This document shows positions 17,293-25,959 of a stretch of DNA of 64,000 bases, in pieces. The position numbers were made by a program, and so were the translations under genes. Location: NCBI RefSeq assembly GCF_001536285.1, contig NZ_FAOZ01000023.1, positions 1-64,000 on the forward strand, read 5' to 3'. The stretch comes from Parafrankia irregularis (GTDB lineage: Bacteria; Actinomycetota; Actinomycetes; Frankiales; Frankiaceae). Position 1 is the first letter of the stretch. Every line of letters starts with the position of its first letter. The notes under the pieces were generated by a model. The model was given only the letters and a program-made list of their open reading frames with translations, did no database searches and was not told the DNA's origin.

Positions 17293-19749
17293 GTGGCAAA
17301 ACTCAGCGCACGCCGCCTGATCACGGCGGCGAGCCTGCCGGCTATGGTCGCGGCCACCCTGACGGCCCTTCCCAGTCCCGCGAACGCGCTCTCGGCCGAC
17401 GTCGTCGTCTCCGCCGTCTACGGCGGAGGCGGCAACTCGGGCGCGACCATCAAGAACGACTTCATCGAACTTGCGAACCTCACGGCGAGCCCGATCAGCG
17501 TCGAGGGCTGGTCCGTCCAGTACGCCTCGGCGGCGGGTGCCGTCTTCCAGATGACCGCCCTGCACGGCTCGATCCCGGCCGGCGGCCGGTATCTGGTCCA
17601 GCAGGCCGCCGGCGCAGCCGGCACGCTCAGCCTGCCGACCCCCGACGCGACGGGCAGCATCCCGATGTCGGCGACCTCCGGCGTCGTCGCCCTGGTCACG
17701 AACACCATCCCGCTGGTCGGCTGCGGCATCTCCTGCTCCACCGCGCCGAACGTCAAGGACCTCGTCGGCTACGGCGCCACCGCCAACGTCGAGACCCTCG
17801 CCGCGCCCGGGCTGACCAACACCACCGCGGGCGCCCGCAGTGGCTCCCTGGTCGACACCGACAACAACTCGGTCGACTTCACCTCGGGCGTGCCGAAGGC
17901 CACCAACACGGCCGGCACCACCGTGACCGCCACCGACGACCCGGACGGCGGACCGACCGGCCCGACCCCCGGCAGCACCCGAATCCACGACATCCAGGGC
18001 AGCGGCCGGATCTCCCCGATCGTCGGCCAGAGCGTCACCAACGTGCCCGGCATCGTGACCGCCGTCCGCACCACCGGCAGCTCCCGCGGCTACTGGATGC
18101 AGGACCCGACGGCCGACGCCGACCCGCTGACCAGCGAAGGCATCTTCGTCTTCACGGGCAGCACCTCACCCGCCGTCGCCATCGGCGACTCGGTGCTGAC
18201 CACCGGCCGGGTCACCGAGTACCGCCCCGCCGCCGGCGCGCAGGCGCTCACCGAGCTCGGCGGACCGATCGCCACCAGCAAGCTGAGCAGCGGCAACGCG
18301 CTTCCCGCGCCGATCCCCGTCAGCTTCCCCGACACCTTCACCAAGACGGGCTCCCTCGAGGCCCAGCCGCTTGAGCCGAGCTCCTACGTGCTCGACTGGC
18401 TGGAGGTCCACGAGGGCATGCGGGTCACCGTCGCCCAGGACACCCGCCTCATCAGCCCGGTGGACACCGAGTTCGGCGAGCTGTGGGTCACCCTGAAGCC
18501 GACCCAGAACCAGACCCCGCGCGGCGGTTCGGCGTACGTCTCCTACGACGACCCCAACAGCGGCCGACTGATGCTGCAGGCCCTGGACGGCGCCCCCGCC
18601 GCGAACGTCGGCTCCACCCTCGCGGCCGGTTCGGTCGGCGTCGTCGACTACCAGTCGTTCGGCGGGTACGTCATCCAGACCACCACCCTCGGCACCATCA
18701 CCGACGGCGGCCTCAAGCGGCAGAAGGTCACCCCGCCGAAGAAGACCGGCGACCTGTCGATCGCCACCTACAACGTCGAGAACCTCACCGCCGGTGACTC
18801 CGACGCCAAGTTCGCGCGGCTGGCCGAGGCCGTCGTCGTGAACCTCGGCAAGCCCGACATCCTCGCCCTGGAGGAGATCCAGGACAACAACGGCACGGTC
18901 AACGACGGCGTCGTCGCCGCCGACCAGACCGTCGCCAAGTTCATCGCGGCGATCGTGGCCGCCGGCGGCCCGACCTACGACTGGCGTTCGATCAACCCGA
19001 ACGACGGCACGGACGGCGGCGCCCCGGGTGGCAACATCCGCCAGGTGTTCCTGTTCAACCCGGCCCGGACGACCTTCGTCGACCGCGCCGGCGGCGACGC
19101 GAACACGGCCGTGAGCGTGCTCAAGGTGCGCCCGACCAGCAACCAGATCTACCTGTCGGCGTCGCCGGGCCGCATCAACCCGACGAGCTCCGCGTGGAGC
19201 ACCAGCCGCAAGCCGCTGGTCGGCGAGTTCCTGTACGACGGGGACAAGCAGCTGTTCGTCGTCGCCAACCACTTCAACAGCAAGGGCGGCGACTACCCGC
19301 TCACCGCCGCGGTGCAGCCGCCGGCCCGCAGCTCCGAGACCCAGCGGACCAGCCAGGCGACCGAGGTCCGCAACTTCGTCGCCGACCTGGCCGCCAAGAG
19401 CGGCAACACCGCTCGCGTGGTCGTGCTCGGTGACATCAACGACTACCAGTTCAGCCCGACCCTGGCGACGCTGACCGACAACGGTGCGCTGCTCAAGCCG
19501 CTGATCAACGACCTGCCCGTGAACGAGCGGTACAGCTACGTGTTCGACGGCAACTCGCAGACGCTGGACCACATCCTGATCAGCCCGACCATCAAGGGCT
19601 ACTCCTACGGTGTGGTGCACATCAACGCCGAGTTCTCCGACCAGGCCAGCGACCACGACCCGCAGATCATCCGGATCCTGACCGGATGTGGCTCCGAGCC
19701 GCTTCCCGACCGCTGCCGCCCCGGCAGCCCCGTGGTGGACGTCCCGTAA
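17293..19749 (+). CDS. Secreted nuclease, lamin-tail plus endonuclease/exonuclease/phosphatase domains (ExeM/NucH type)
   Basis: An 818-residue exported protein. A signal peptide (Lys/Arg N terminus, hydrophobic stretch, ALPSPANA cleavage region) covers the first ~32 residues. A lamin-tail domain follows (~36-170: IKNDFIELANLTASPISVEGWSVQY). A middle beta-rich OB-like region spans ~230-470. The catalytic EEP domain (~490-795) shows LSIATYNVENL, DILALEEIQDN, VANHFNSKGGD, VVLGDINDY and SDHDPQII, the metal and catalytic residues of DNase I-like enzymes. It probably degrades extracellular DNA. The GTG start has GAGGAG nine bases upstream. Confidence 0.92.
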   Translation: MAKLSARRLITAASLPAMVAATLTALPSPANALSADVVVSAVYGGGGNSGATIKNDFIELANLTASPISVEGWSVQYASAAGAVFQMTALHGSIPAGGRYLVQQAAGAAGTLSLPTPDATGSIPMSATSGVVALVTNTIPLVGCGISCSTAPNVKDLVGYGATANVETLAAPGLTNTTAGARSGSLVDTDNNSVDFTSGVPKATNTAGTTVTATDDPDGGPTGPTPGSTRIHDIQGSGRISPIVGQSVTNVPGIVTAVRTTGSSRGYWMQDPTADADPLTSEGIFVFTGSTSPAVAIGDSVLTTGRVTEYRPAAGAQALTELGGPIATSKLSSGNALPAPIPVSFPDTFTKTGSLEAQPLEPSSYVLDWLEVHEGMRVTVAQDTRLISPVDTEFGELWVTLKPTQNQTPRGGSAYVSYDDPNSGRLMLQALDGAPAANVGSTLAAGSVGVVDYQSFGGYVIQTTTLGTITDGGLKRQKVTPPKKTGDLSIATYNVENLTAGDSDAKFARLAEAVVVNLGKPDILALEEIQDNNGTVNDGVVAADQTVAKFIAAIVAAGGPTYDWRSINPNDGTDGGAPGGNIRQVFLFNPARTTFVDRAGGDANTAVSVLKVRPTSNQIYLSASPGRINPTSSAWSTSRKPLVGEFLYDGDKQLFVVANHFNSKGGDYPLTAAVQPPARSSETQRTSQATEVRNFVADLAAKSGNTARVVVLGDINDYQFSPTLATLTDNGALLKPLINDLPVNERYSYVFDGNSQTLDHILISPTIKGYSYGVVHINAEFSDQASDHDPQIIRILTGCGSEPLPDRCRPGSPVVDVP

Positions 19750-19795
19750 CGCTGATGGACGTCGAGTAACACCCACTCGCAGCAGGGCAGTGCGT

Positions 19796-19837
19796 GCGAA
19801 GGCGCCCGTCCCCCTCACCGGGGGCGGGCGCCTTCGC
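19796..19837. terminator. Strong hairpin terminator between convergent genes
   Basis: GCGAAGGCGCCCG (19796-19808) pairs perfectly with 19825-19837, extended by an inner CCCCC/GGGGG. It sits between the nuclease stop (19749) and the stop of the convergent MFS gene (19841), so it can serve both strands. There is no T-run, as is usual at this GC content. Confidence 0.8.
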
Positions 19838-19840
19838 GTC

Positions 19841-21298
19841 TCACGGGCGAAGGGGCACCGGCGCCTGGCCTACCCGGCCGCGGCGGCGGTCCCGCACCAG
19901 CAGCAACGCGGAGACGACCGCGACCAGCGCGACGGCGGCCAGGACCCGGCCCGTGCCGTACTCCGCGTGGCGGGTCGAGCCACCGTCGCCCACTGCGGTG
20001 AGGAACACCGTCCCGACGCCGGCCACGCCGACGACCTGCCCGAGCTGCATCAGGGTCAGCAGCAGCCCACTCGCGTCGGCCGCGTCGGAGAGTGCCACCC
20101 CCTCGAGCGCCACCGACATGATGATCGACATGACTCCCAGCCCGAACCCGATCAGCGCGGTCAGCAGCTCGTAGCCCACGCCGCCACCGGCGAGCGGGCC
20201 GACGAACAGGTAGGCCACGGCGGCGACGGCGAACCCGGCCGGAATCAGGTTCGCGTGCCACCGCGCCGGGACCCGCTGCCAGCTGAGCCCGACCGCCCCG
20301 AACGCCACGACGCACGGGACGAACGCCAGACCCGACTTCAGCGCGCTCATCCCGAGGTCGCCCTGCAGGTGCAGCGTGGTCGTGAACAGGAAGCCGGCCC
20401 ACGTCGCGGGCGCCAGCAGCAGCATGGCCGCGGCGGGGCGAAGCCCGGGAGCGCGCAGCATGCGCACCGACAGCAGCGGACGTCGGTCGCGGGCGGCAAG
20501 GCCACGCTCCACCCACACGAAGAGCGCGAACACCACGACGCTCGCGGCCAGGCAGGCCCAGGTCCAGGCCGGCCAGCCCGCCTCGTGCCCCAGGATCAGC
20601 GGCATCACGAAGAGCAGGACGGCCGCGCCGAGTACGACGAGGCCGAGCAGGTCGAGGTCGACGTCGCCCTCCGGCTCATCCGGCGGGATGACTCGCGGGC
20701 CGGCGACCATCAGCGCCAGGCCGACGGGCACGTTCACCAGGAAGACCGTCCGCCAGCCGGCGCCGAACAGATCCAGGCTGACCAGCAGGCCGCCCGCCAC
20801 CTGCCCGGCGACGACACCGCCGGCGATCATCGCGGAGAAGAAGCCCAGCGCGCGCAGCCGTGCCTCACCGGTGAAGTTCCGCTGGATCAGGCTCATGGTC
20901 TGCGGCGTCATCAGGGCCGCGCTGGCACCCTGCAGGAAGCGGAAGACGATCAGTGACGTCGTGCCCGGTGCGAGACCGCACGCCAACGACGTCAGGGTGA
21001 AACTGACCAGGCCCAGGTGGAAGGCCCGGCGATGGCCGAGCACTCCACCGAGCCGGGCACCGGTGATCAGCAGCACCGAGTAGGCCACAGCGTAGCCCGC
21101 GACCACCAGCTGCAGCCCGGCTCCGGAGACGTCCAGGTCCGCCCGCAACGTCGGCAGGGCGACGTTCACGATGCTGTTGTCGAGCACGGACATGAACTGG
21201 CCGAGGAGAAGGACGGCGAGCAGCGCATGCCCGGACCGGTGAGGCACGGCTGGCCCGCGCCGGTTCTCGGTGGCGGGTATCCGTAGTGCATTGACCAT
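19841..21298 (-). CDS. MFS drug transporter, DHA2 (14-helix) type
   Basis: A 485-residue, highly hydrophobic protein of the EmrB/QacA group. The first helix carries QFMSVLDNSIVNVALPTLRADL, the DHA2 signature for proton antiporters. GARLGGVLGHRRAF is motif A, and SAMIAGGVVAGQVAGGLLV is the antiporter motif C region. I count about 14 hydrophobic segments. I start it at the ATG at 21298; the longer frame upstream overlaps the divergent regulator and lacks transporter character. It is probably controlled by that regulator. Confidence 0.9.
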   Translation of the reverse strand: MVNALRIPATENRRGPAVPHRSGHALLAVLLLGQFMSVLDNSIVNVALPTLRADLDVSGAGLQLVVAGYAVAYSVLLITGARLGGVLGHRRAFHLGLVSFTLTSLACGLAPGTTSLIVFRFLQGASAALMTPQTMSLIQRNFTGEARLRALGFFSAMIAGGVVAGQVAGGLLVSLDLFGAGWRTVFLVNVPVGLALMVAGPRVIPPDEPEGDVDLDLLGLVVLGAAVLLFVMPLILGHEAGWPAWTWACLAASVVVFALFVWVERGLAARDRRPLLSVRMLRAPGLRPAAAMLLLAPATWAGFLFTTTLHLQGDLGMSALKSGLAFVPCVVAFGAVGLSWQRVPARWHANLIPAGFAVAAVAYLFVGPLAGGGVGYELLTALIGFGLGVMSIIMSVALEGVALSDAADASGLLLTLMQLGQVVGVAGVGTVFLTAVGDGGSTRHAEYGTGRVLAAVALVAVVSALLLVRDRRRGRVGQAPVPLRP

Positions 21299-21321
21299 GC
21301 GGAACAGCCTGGATGTGTTCG

Positions 21322-21354
21322 GATACCGGTAACGAGAGCCCCGTGATACTGGTA
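21322..21354. promoter_or_regulatory. Direct repeat, possible operator
   Basis: GATACCGGTA (21322-21331) and GATACTGGTA (21345-21354) lie 23 bases apart start to start, about two helical turns. They sit in the 102-base gap between the divergent exporter and regulator genes. Confidence 0.45.
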
Positions 21355-21400
21355 CTGCCAGCACCTGGCACACCTGGCGCGGGCCCGGCACTCTGGAACC

Positions 21401-22363
21401 GTGACGATGGCCCAGCCCAGTCCCCGGCCGGCGCCGGCTGCTCCGCCGCCTCCAGCGGCCCCGGCAGCAGTGACCCCCGTGGCAGCGGTGACCCCGATCA
21501 GGCCGCGGGCCGGGCGGCGGCGTTCCGATCTCGCCCTCTTCCTGCGCAGCCGACGCGAACGCATCACACCCGATGACGTCGGCATGCCGCCGGGGCCCCG
21601 CCGTCGCACCCCGGGGCTGCGGCGGGAGGAGGTCGCCCAGCTCGCGGGGGTCGGCGTCACCTGGTACACCTGGCTGGAGCAGGGGCGGCCCATCAACGCG
21701 AGCCCCCAGGTACTCGACGCGGTGGCCCGCACGCTGCGCCTCGGCTCGGCCGAGCGCGAGCACCTCTACCGGCTGGCCGACACGCCACAACCGCATCCCG
21801 GGCCGGACGAGGAGGCCACCGGCATTCCGCCGGACATCCGCACGATCCTCGACAGCCTCGACCCGTTGCCGGCGGCGCTGGTCAACGCCCGGTCCGACGT
21901 CCTCGGCTTCAACTCCACCTTCGCACTGATGGCCCCGTGCCTTGTGAACGCGCCAGTGGACGAGCGCAATTCCGTCTGGTTCACGTTCACCGCCCCGCCC
22001 GCGTGCAGGCCCATCGTGCACAGCGCGGAGCTGGCCGCGGAGCATGCGGGAATCTTCCGGTATCGATACAGCCAGCATCTCGGCGAACCCGGATGGCAGG
22101 AGTTCGTCCACCGGCTGAGCGCGGCGAGCCCCGATTTCGCTCGGCTCTGGGCCAGTCACGACGTGGTCCCGCCACGGCCGTGCAACAAGATCTTCCGATA
22201 TCCGGGAATCCCGGACATCGCGACCCGCTCCACGAACCTCGAGCTTTCGTACCAGCCCGGAACGCGAGTGATCGTCTACACCCCCGTCGACGACGAGGGC
22301 CGCGCGGGTATCGCCTGGCTCCGCGAGCATCCCGAGGCCACCACCGCGCACCACAGGCACTGA
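21401..22363 (+). CDS. Helix-turn-helix regulator with MmyB-type ligand-binding domain
   Basis: A 320-residue regulator. After an Ala/Pro-rich leader, the XRE helix-turn-helix lies at ~45-105 (RRRTPGLRREEVAQLAGVGV, then TWYTWLEQGR). The MmyB-like PAS-type domain follows: LDSLDPLPAALVNARSDVLGFN, LVNAPVDERNSVWFTF and a C-terminal TNLELSYQPGTRVIVYTP. MmyB domains can bind fatty-acid-like ligands. It diverges from the MFS exporter, a common regulator/efflux pairing. GTG at 21401 or ATG at 21407 could be the start. Confidence 0.88.
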   Translation: MTMAQPSPRPAPAAPPPPAAPAAVTPVAAVTPIRPRAGRRRSDLALFLRSRRERITPDDVGMPPGPRRRTPGLRREEVAQLAGVGVTWYTWLEQGRPINASPQVLDAVARTLRLGSAEREHLYRLADTPQPHPGPDEEATGIPPDIRTILDSLDPLPAALVNARSDVLGFNSTFALMAPCLVNAPVDERNSVWFTFTAPPACRPIVHSAELAAEHAGIFRYRYSQHLGEPGWQEFVHRLSAASPDFARLWASHDVVPPRPCNKIFRYPGIPDIATRSTNLELSYQPGTRVIVYTPVDDEGRAGIAWLREHPEATTAHHRH

Positions 22364-22477
22364 CCTCGGCGTCCGTCCAAACCCCTCCGCCTCTCTACTT
22401 CTCAGCCCCTCAGCCCGGCCGCTCGGCTTCACGGGACTTGCGGGGAATTGAGAATTTCGGTCGCCAGCGAGCCTGCC

Positions 22478-22915
22478 GCGCAATGGCGCCAATAAAGATC
22501 ATTAGCTCGTCGTGCGGGTGGCGTTCACCCTCCAGAAACGCGACTTGCCTCCCGAGCGCGGTGGCCCGGCAGGGCGAGTCCGAAGCGTGAAGGATGTTGG
22601 TCGTTCCGACAACCGGAATCCTTCACGTTTGCGGATTGCCCGGCACCCCTGGACCCCTTTTGCCGTTATTGAGGTCAATTGCCTGCGCTGTGCGGCGGGG
22701 TGGGATCCCCCGCTGGGTGGCCATGCGGCGGGTGGCCATGCGGCGGGTGGCCGTGCGGCGGGTGGCCGTGCGGCGGGTGGCCATGCGGCGGGTGGCCGTG
22801 CGGCGGGCGGTGGGCGGCCATGCGGCGGGCGGGTACGGACCGCCAGGCCGATGTCAGTGGCCCCAAGTCCACCGCTCCTCCAGTGACCCCGAGTCCACCG
22901 CACCTCGGGGTTTTG
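22478..22915 (+). repeat. Left arm of long inverted repeat
   Basis: It matches the reverse complement of 24041-24396. It is longer than the right arm because of six instead of two 15-bp minisatellite units, and because of a 26-base imperfect duplication (GTGGCCCCAAGTCCACCGC / GTGACCCCGAGTCCACCGC) near 22856-22907. It includes a palindromic repeat at 22586-22627. Confidence 0.85.
22716..22805 (+). repeat. 15-bp minisatellite x 6
   Basis: GGTGGCC(A/G)TGCGGCG is repeated six times without gaps from 22716 to 22805, then decays. The right arm of the inverted repeat has only two such units, so copy number differs between the arms. Confidence 0.9.
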
Positions 22916-22942
22916 CTACACGCTCCAGCGCGACGAAAGGCC

Positions 22943-23899
22943 TCAGATCTTCGGGCTCGTCTCATCGGGATCAGGGGTCCAGCCGCGTTGGTGGAGAGCG
23001 AGCCGTACCTGCGCGGCCACGTGCTCGGGATCCAGGCGGAGTAACCAGGTCGGGAACCTGAGCACGAGCCGGTCGTCGAGGACGCCCAGGTTCTGCCGGG
23101 CGAGATCGTCCCACCACTGGCGGGGTTCCCGATGGGCGGCGCCATCGATCTCCACCCAGACCCGCCACGGCTCGTACCAGACGTCGAGATACCGGCGGCC
23201 GTCGAGGTTGACGGTGGCCTGCCGTTGCGCGGCCGGCAGGCCGTAGCGCCGCTCGATACGCCGGTAGACGATCTCGGCGACCGAGTGGGCACCGTCGGCC
23301 AGATCGTCGAGCGTGTCACGGATGAGTGCTCGCCGCCGCAGCGTCGACCGCTGTTCCAGGGCCGGACGGAGCTGCTCGACCGTGACGAGCCGCTGCCCGA
23401 CTGCGCTGGCCAGCACGGCGCGGGCGTCGTCGTCCCTCGCGGCCCAGCTCGCCATGTCGACAACCGAGCGTGGCAGCCGGGTTCGCCGGGGCGCCCTGGT
23501 CGGATGGACGTCCTGTTCGCCGAGGTGGGCCGCCCGACGGATGGCGATGCCAGGCCTGGTGACACGTGGTCGGTGGGTCGGGACGAGCACGTGGACAACG
23601 GTCGACGCATGGCCACGCAGGCCGTCGGGAGCGGCGGCCGTCGCCCCGGCCAGCGCCGCGCCGGGGCCGGCGACCGCCAGCGCGCACCACTCCCGCTGCC
23701 GTTCGGTCACCGGGCCGGAGTGGGTGATGGCCACGCCCGCGAACGGTTGTTGCCATCGGCCGGACGACACCCGCCAGCGCAGTTCGGCCCGGGTCATTCC
23801 ACCCGCGAGTGCCACCGCGACCGTGATGACACCATCCTGCTCCTCGGCAACCACCTGCCACGGGAGCGGGGACGCTTCTACTGACGTCGGTGACACCAC
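22943..23899 (-). CDS. DUF559 (Vsr-like) protein with AbiEi-like N-terminal domain
   Basis: A 318-residue protein. The N-terminal ~80 residues (ALAGGMTRAELRWRVSSGRW, then QQPFAGVAI) resemble the winged-helix start of AbiEi-type antitoxins. The C-terminal ~110 residues hold the DUF559 fold, related to Vsr and restriction endonucleases: YLDVWYEPWRVWVEIDGAAH supplies D...ExD-type catalytic residues and WWDDLARQNLGVLDDRLVLRFP follows. Proteins of this shape are common in actinobacteria and have no proven function. It lies alone inside the long inverted repeats. Two adjacent GTG codons (23899 and 23896) are possible starts. Confidence 0.82.
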   Translation of the reverse strand: MVSPTSVEASPLPWQVVAEEQDGVITVAVALAGGMTRAELRWRVSSGRWQQPFAGVAITHSGPVTERQREWCALAVAGPGAALAGATAAAPDGLRGHASTVVHVLVPTHRPRVTRPGIAIRRAAHLGEQDVHPTRAPRRTRLPRSVVDMASWAARDDDARAVLASAVGQRLVTVEQLRPALEQRSTLRRRALIRDTLDDLADGAHSVAEIVYRRIERRYGLPAAQRQATVNLDGRRYLDVWYEPWRVWVEIDGAAHREPRQWWDDLARQNLGVLDDRLVLRFPTWLLRLDPEHVAAQVRLALHQRGWTPDPDETSPKI

Positions 23900-24040
23900 T
23901 CCACAATCACCGAGAATTCCCGATCGCGCCCATCATCCCCGAAGCTGTGGAAAACGAATCCGCACGCCGACATTGTGGATAACCCCATCCCCCGACCGCC
24001 ACCAGACAGAAGATCGAAGGATCTTGGTCGTCAGGCAGCG

Positions 24041-24396
24041 CGAAAAAATCCCGAGGAGCGGTGGACTTGGGGCCACTGACATCGGCCTGGCGGTCCGTAC
24101 CCGCCCGCCGCATGGCCGCCCACCGCCCGCCGCACGGCCACCCGCCGCATGGCCACCCAGCGGGGGATCCCACCCCGCCGCACAGCGCAGACAATTGACC
24201 TCAATAACGACAAAAGGGGTCCAGGGGTGCCGGGCAATCCGCAAACGTGAAGGATTCCGGTTGTCGGAACGACCAACATCCTTCACGCTTCGGACTCGCC
24301 CTGCCGGGCCACCGCGCTCGGGAGGCAAGTCGCGTTTCTGGAGGGTGAACGCCACCCGCACGACGAGCTAATGATCTTTATTGGCGCCATTGTGCG
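24041..24396 (-). repeat. Right arm of long inverted repeat
   Basis: The inverted partner of 22478-22915. It contains the same palindromic repeat (24247-24288) and two minisatellite units, and lacks the 26-base duplication. Just outside its inner end (24010-24034) lies another decayed palindrome half (GAAGGATCTTGGTCGTC). Its outer end stops about 25 bases before the stop codon of the sugar ABC ATPase. Confidence 0.85.
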
Positions 24397-24419
24397 ACAG
24401 AACCGCGCTGTGTGCGATT

Positions 24420-25565
24420 TCAGGCAGCCGCCAGCAGCGCCCGCCGCCGCAGGGTCTCACCGGTGGCCGAGTCGAACAGGTGCAGGCGGTCGACGGCGGC
24501 GTAGAGCCGAAGCTTGCCGCCGCTGGTGACGGGCGTCCGCGGGTCCAGCGCGGCGGTGAAACGGCAGGTCTCCGGGCTGGTCGGCGGGCCCGACGGCACC
24601 GCCCCGTGGGCGAGGGTCTCGGTGCCGAGGCGTTCGATCAGGTCGACCTCGACGTCGAAGATCAACGCCGGGTCGGCCGGGGGCTCGGTCTGGACGTCGT
24701 GCGGCCGCACGCCGATGGTCACCTCGGTACCCGTCGGCGCGGCCAGGCCCGCACGGATGGCGGCCGGAACCTCCACGGTCTGGTCGCCGACCCGCAGCTC
24801 GAGCGAGCCGGTGCCGGGCGACTCCGACAGCAGCCCCGGGACGAGGTTCGTCGGCGGGCTGCCGATGAACGTGGCGACGAAGACGTTCGCCGGGTGGCTG
24901 AACAGCTCGTCCGGTGTGCCGAGCTGCTGCAGGCGCCCGTCGTGCAGCACCGCGATGCGGTCCGCCATCGTCATCGCCTCGGTCTGGTCGTGGGTGACGT
25001 AGAGCGTCGTCGTGCCCAGTGAGCGCTGCAGGCGGGCGATCTCGCCGCGGACGCGTACCCGCAGCTTGGCGTCGAGGTTCGACAGCGGTTCGTCCATCAG
25101 GAAGGCGCGGGGCTGGCGGACGATCGCGCGCCCCATCGCGACGCGCTGGCGCTGGCCGCCGGACAGTGCCTTCGGACGCCGGTCGAGCAGGTCGGTGAGC
25201 CCGAGGATCTCGGCCGCGGCGGTGACCCGCCGGTCGCGTTCGGCGCGGTCGACCTTGGCCAGCCGCAGGGCGAACTCCATGTTCCGCCGCACGGTCATGT
25301 TCGGGTAGAGGGCGTAGTTCTGGAAGACCATCGCGAGATCACGGTCCGCCGGCGGGACGTCGGTGACGTCCCTACCGCCGACGAGGACCTGACCGGCGGT
25401 CGGCGCGAGCAGACCGGCGACGATCCGCAACGCGGTCGTCTTCCCGCTGCCGGACGGACCGATGAGGACCAGGAACTCCCCGTCCTCGACCACGAGGTTG
25501 AGCGATTCCAGGGTCGGCCGGTCGTCGTAGGTCAGGGTGACGTCACGCAACTCGATCGTGGACAT
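24420..25565 (-). CDS. Sugar ABC transporter ATPase (MsiK/UgpC-like)
   Basis: A 381-residue ABC ATPase of the CUT1 sugar group. Walker A is GPSGSGKTT, the Q-loop MVFQNYALYPNMTV, the signature LSGGQRQRVAMGRAIVR, Walker B FLMDEPLSNLD and the H-loop VTHDQTEA. The C-terminal ~140 residues form the TOBE/MalK regulatory domain. It is divergent from the binding protein and permeases at 25960-29239, which lack their own ATPase, so it probably energises them. In Streptomyces one MsiK ATPase serves several sugar importers, so it may be shared. GAGGGAG precedes the ATG. Confidence 0.92.
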   Translation of the reverse strand: MSTIELRDVTLTYDDRPTLESLNLVVEDGEFLVLIGPSGSGKTTALRIVAGLLAPTAGQVLVGGRDVTDVPPADRDLAMVFQNYALYPNMTVRRNMEFALRLAKVDRAERDRRVTAAAEILGLTDLLDRRPKALSGGQRQRVAMGRAIVRQPRAFLMDEPLSNLDAKLRVRVRGEIARLQRSLGTTTLYVTHDQTEAMTMADRIAVLHDGRLQQLGTPDELFSHPANVFVATFIGSPPTNLVPGLLSESPGTGSLELRVGDQTVEVPAAIRAGLAAPTGTEVTIGVRPHDVQTEPPADPALIFDVEVDLIERLGTETLAHGAVPSGPPTSPETCRFTAALDPRTPVTSGGKLRLYAAVDRLHLFDSATGETLRRRALLAAA

Positions 25566-25865
25566 GGGGCTCCCTCTTCCCTTGGACGCTGACGCTCAGC
25601 GCTGCCCGCACAGGACACAAACCCACGCGCTGGACACAGCCCGCGCAGGGCACGGCCGACGCAGGACGCAGCGCGGCCACGGCGCGCGACCGGCCGTGGT
25701 GGACGTTCGGAGAGGGAGGTTCCGACGCCCTTGTCGACGCACCGAGGCCCCAGATTCGCACGAGCGGTCTGGCCCGTCCAGAGCTTCGGCGACACTCGAC
25801 ACCAACTCCTTCAAGTAGTCATGCGGACACAGAAAGTTTTATGTACATCCACCAGTGACCAATAC

Positions 25866-25894
25866 TTGACAGCGACGTAACCGGGGCCCACAGT
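25866..25894 (+). promoter_or_regulatory. Promoter candidate for the sugar-uptake operon
   Basis: TTGACA at 25866-25871 is followed after 17 bases by CACAGT at 25889-25894 (weak -10). The operator palindrome begins 11 bases downstream. Confidence 0.5.
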
Positions 25895-25904
25895 TTCGAA
25901 GCCA

Positions 25905-25916
25905 TGAGAGCGCTCA
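25905..25916. promoter_or_regulatory. LacI/CebR-type operator
   Basis: TGAGAGCGCTCA is a perfect 12-bp palindrome with the central CG of LacI-family sites. It differs by a single symmetric substitution from the core of the CebR box of Streptomyces (TGGGAGCGCTCCCA, from memory). It overlaps the expected transcription start and lies 44 bases before the binding-protein ATG. The LacI regulator at 30842 is the likely ligand-controlled repressor. Confidence 0.75.
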
Positions 25917-25959
25917 CACGCGATCAGTGCGGTGAGTGTGAAGCCAGAGGGAGGGCTTC

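Larger units (their letters stand above)
22478..24396. mobile_element. DUF559 gene flanked by long inverted repeats (putative transposon-like unit)
   Basis: The arms at 22478-22915 and 24041-24396 are inverted copies of one another, nearly identical over more than 300 bases. Outer ends begin CGC(G/A)CAATGGCGCCAATAAAG. They enclose a single gene (22943-23899, minus). Each arm contains a palindromic repeat of the dispersed family. No transposase is encoded and I see no clear target duplication. The unit could be a non-autonomous element or an inverted duplication around a gene. Confidence 0.65.
25566..25959. promoter_or_regulatory. Divergent control region of the sugar-uptake locus
   Basis: This 394-base gap between the ATPase and the binding-protein gene contains the promoter and LacI-type operator at 25866-25916. 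I see no gene in it. Confidence 0.6.

Noticed and set aside
22716-22805. CRISPR-like array
   Set aside because: The 15-bp units are contiguous with no spacers, and no cas gene is present.
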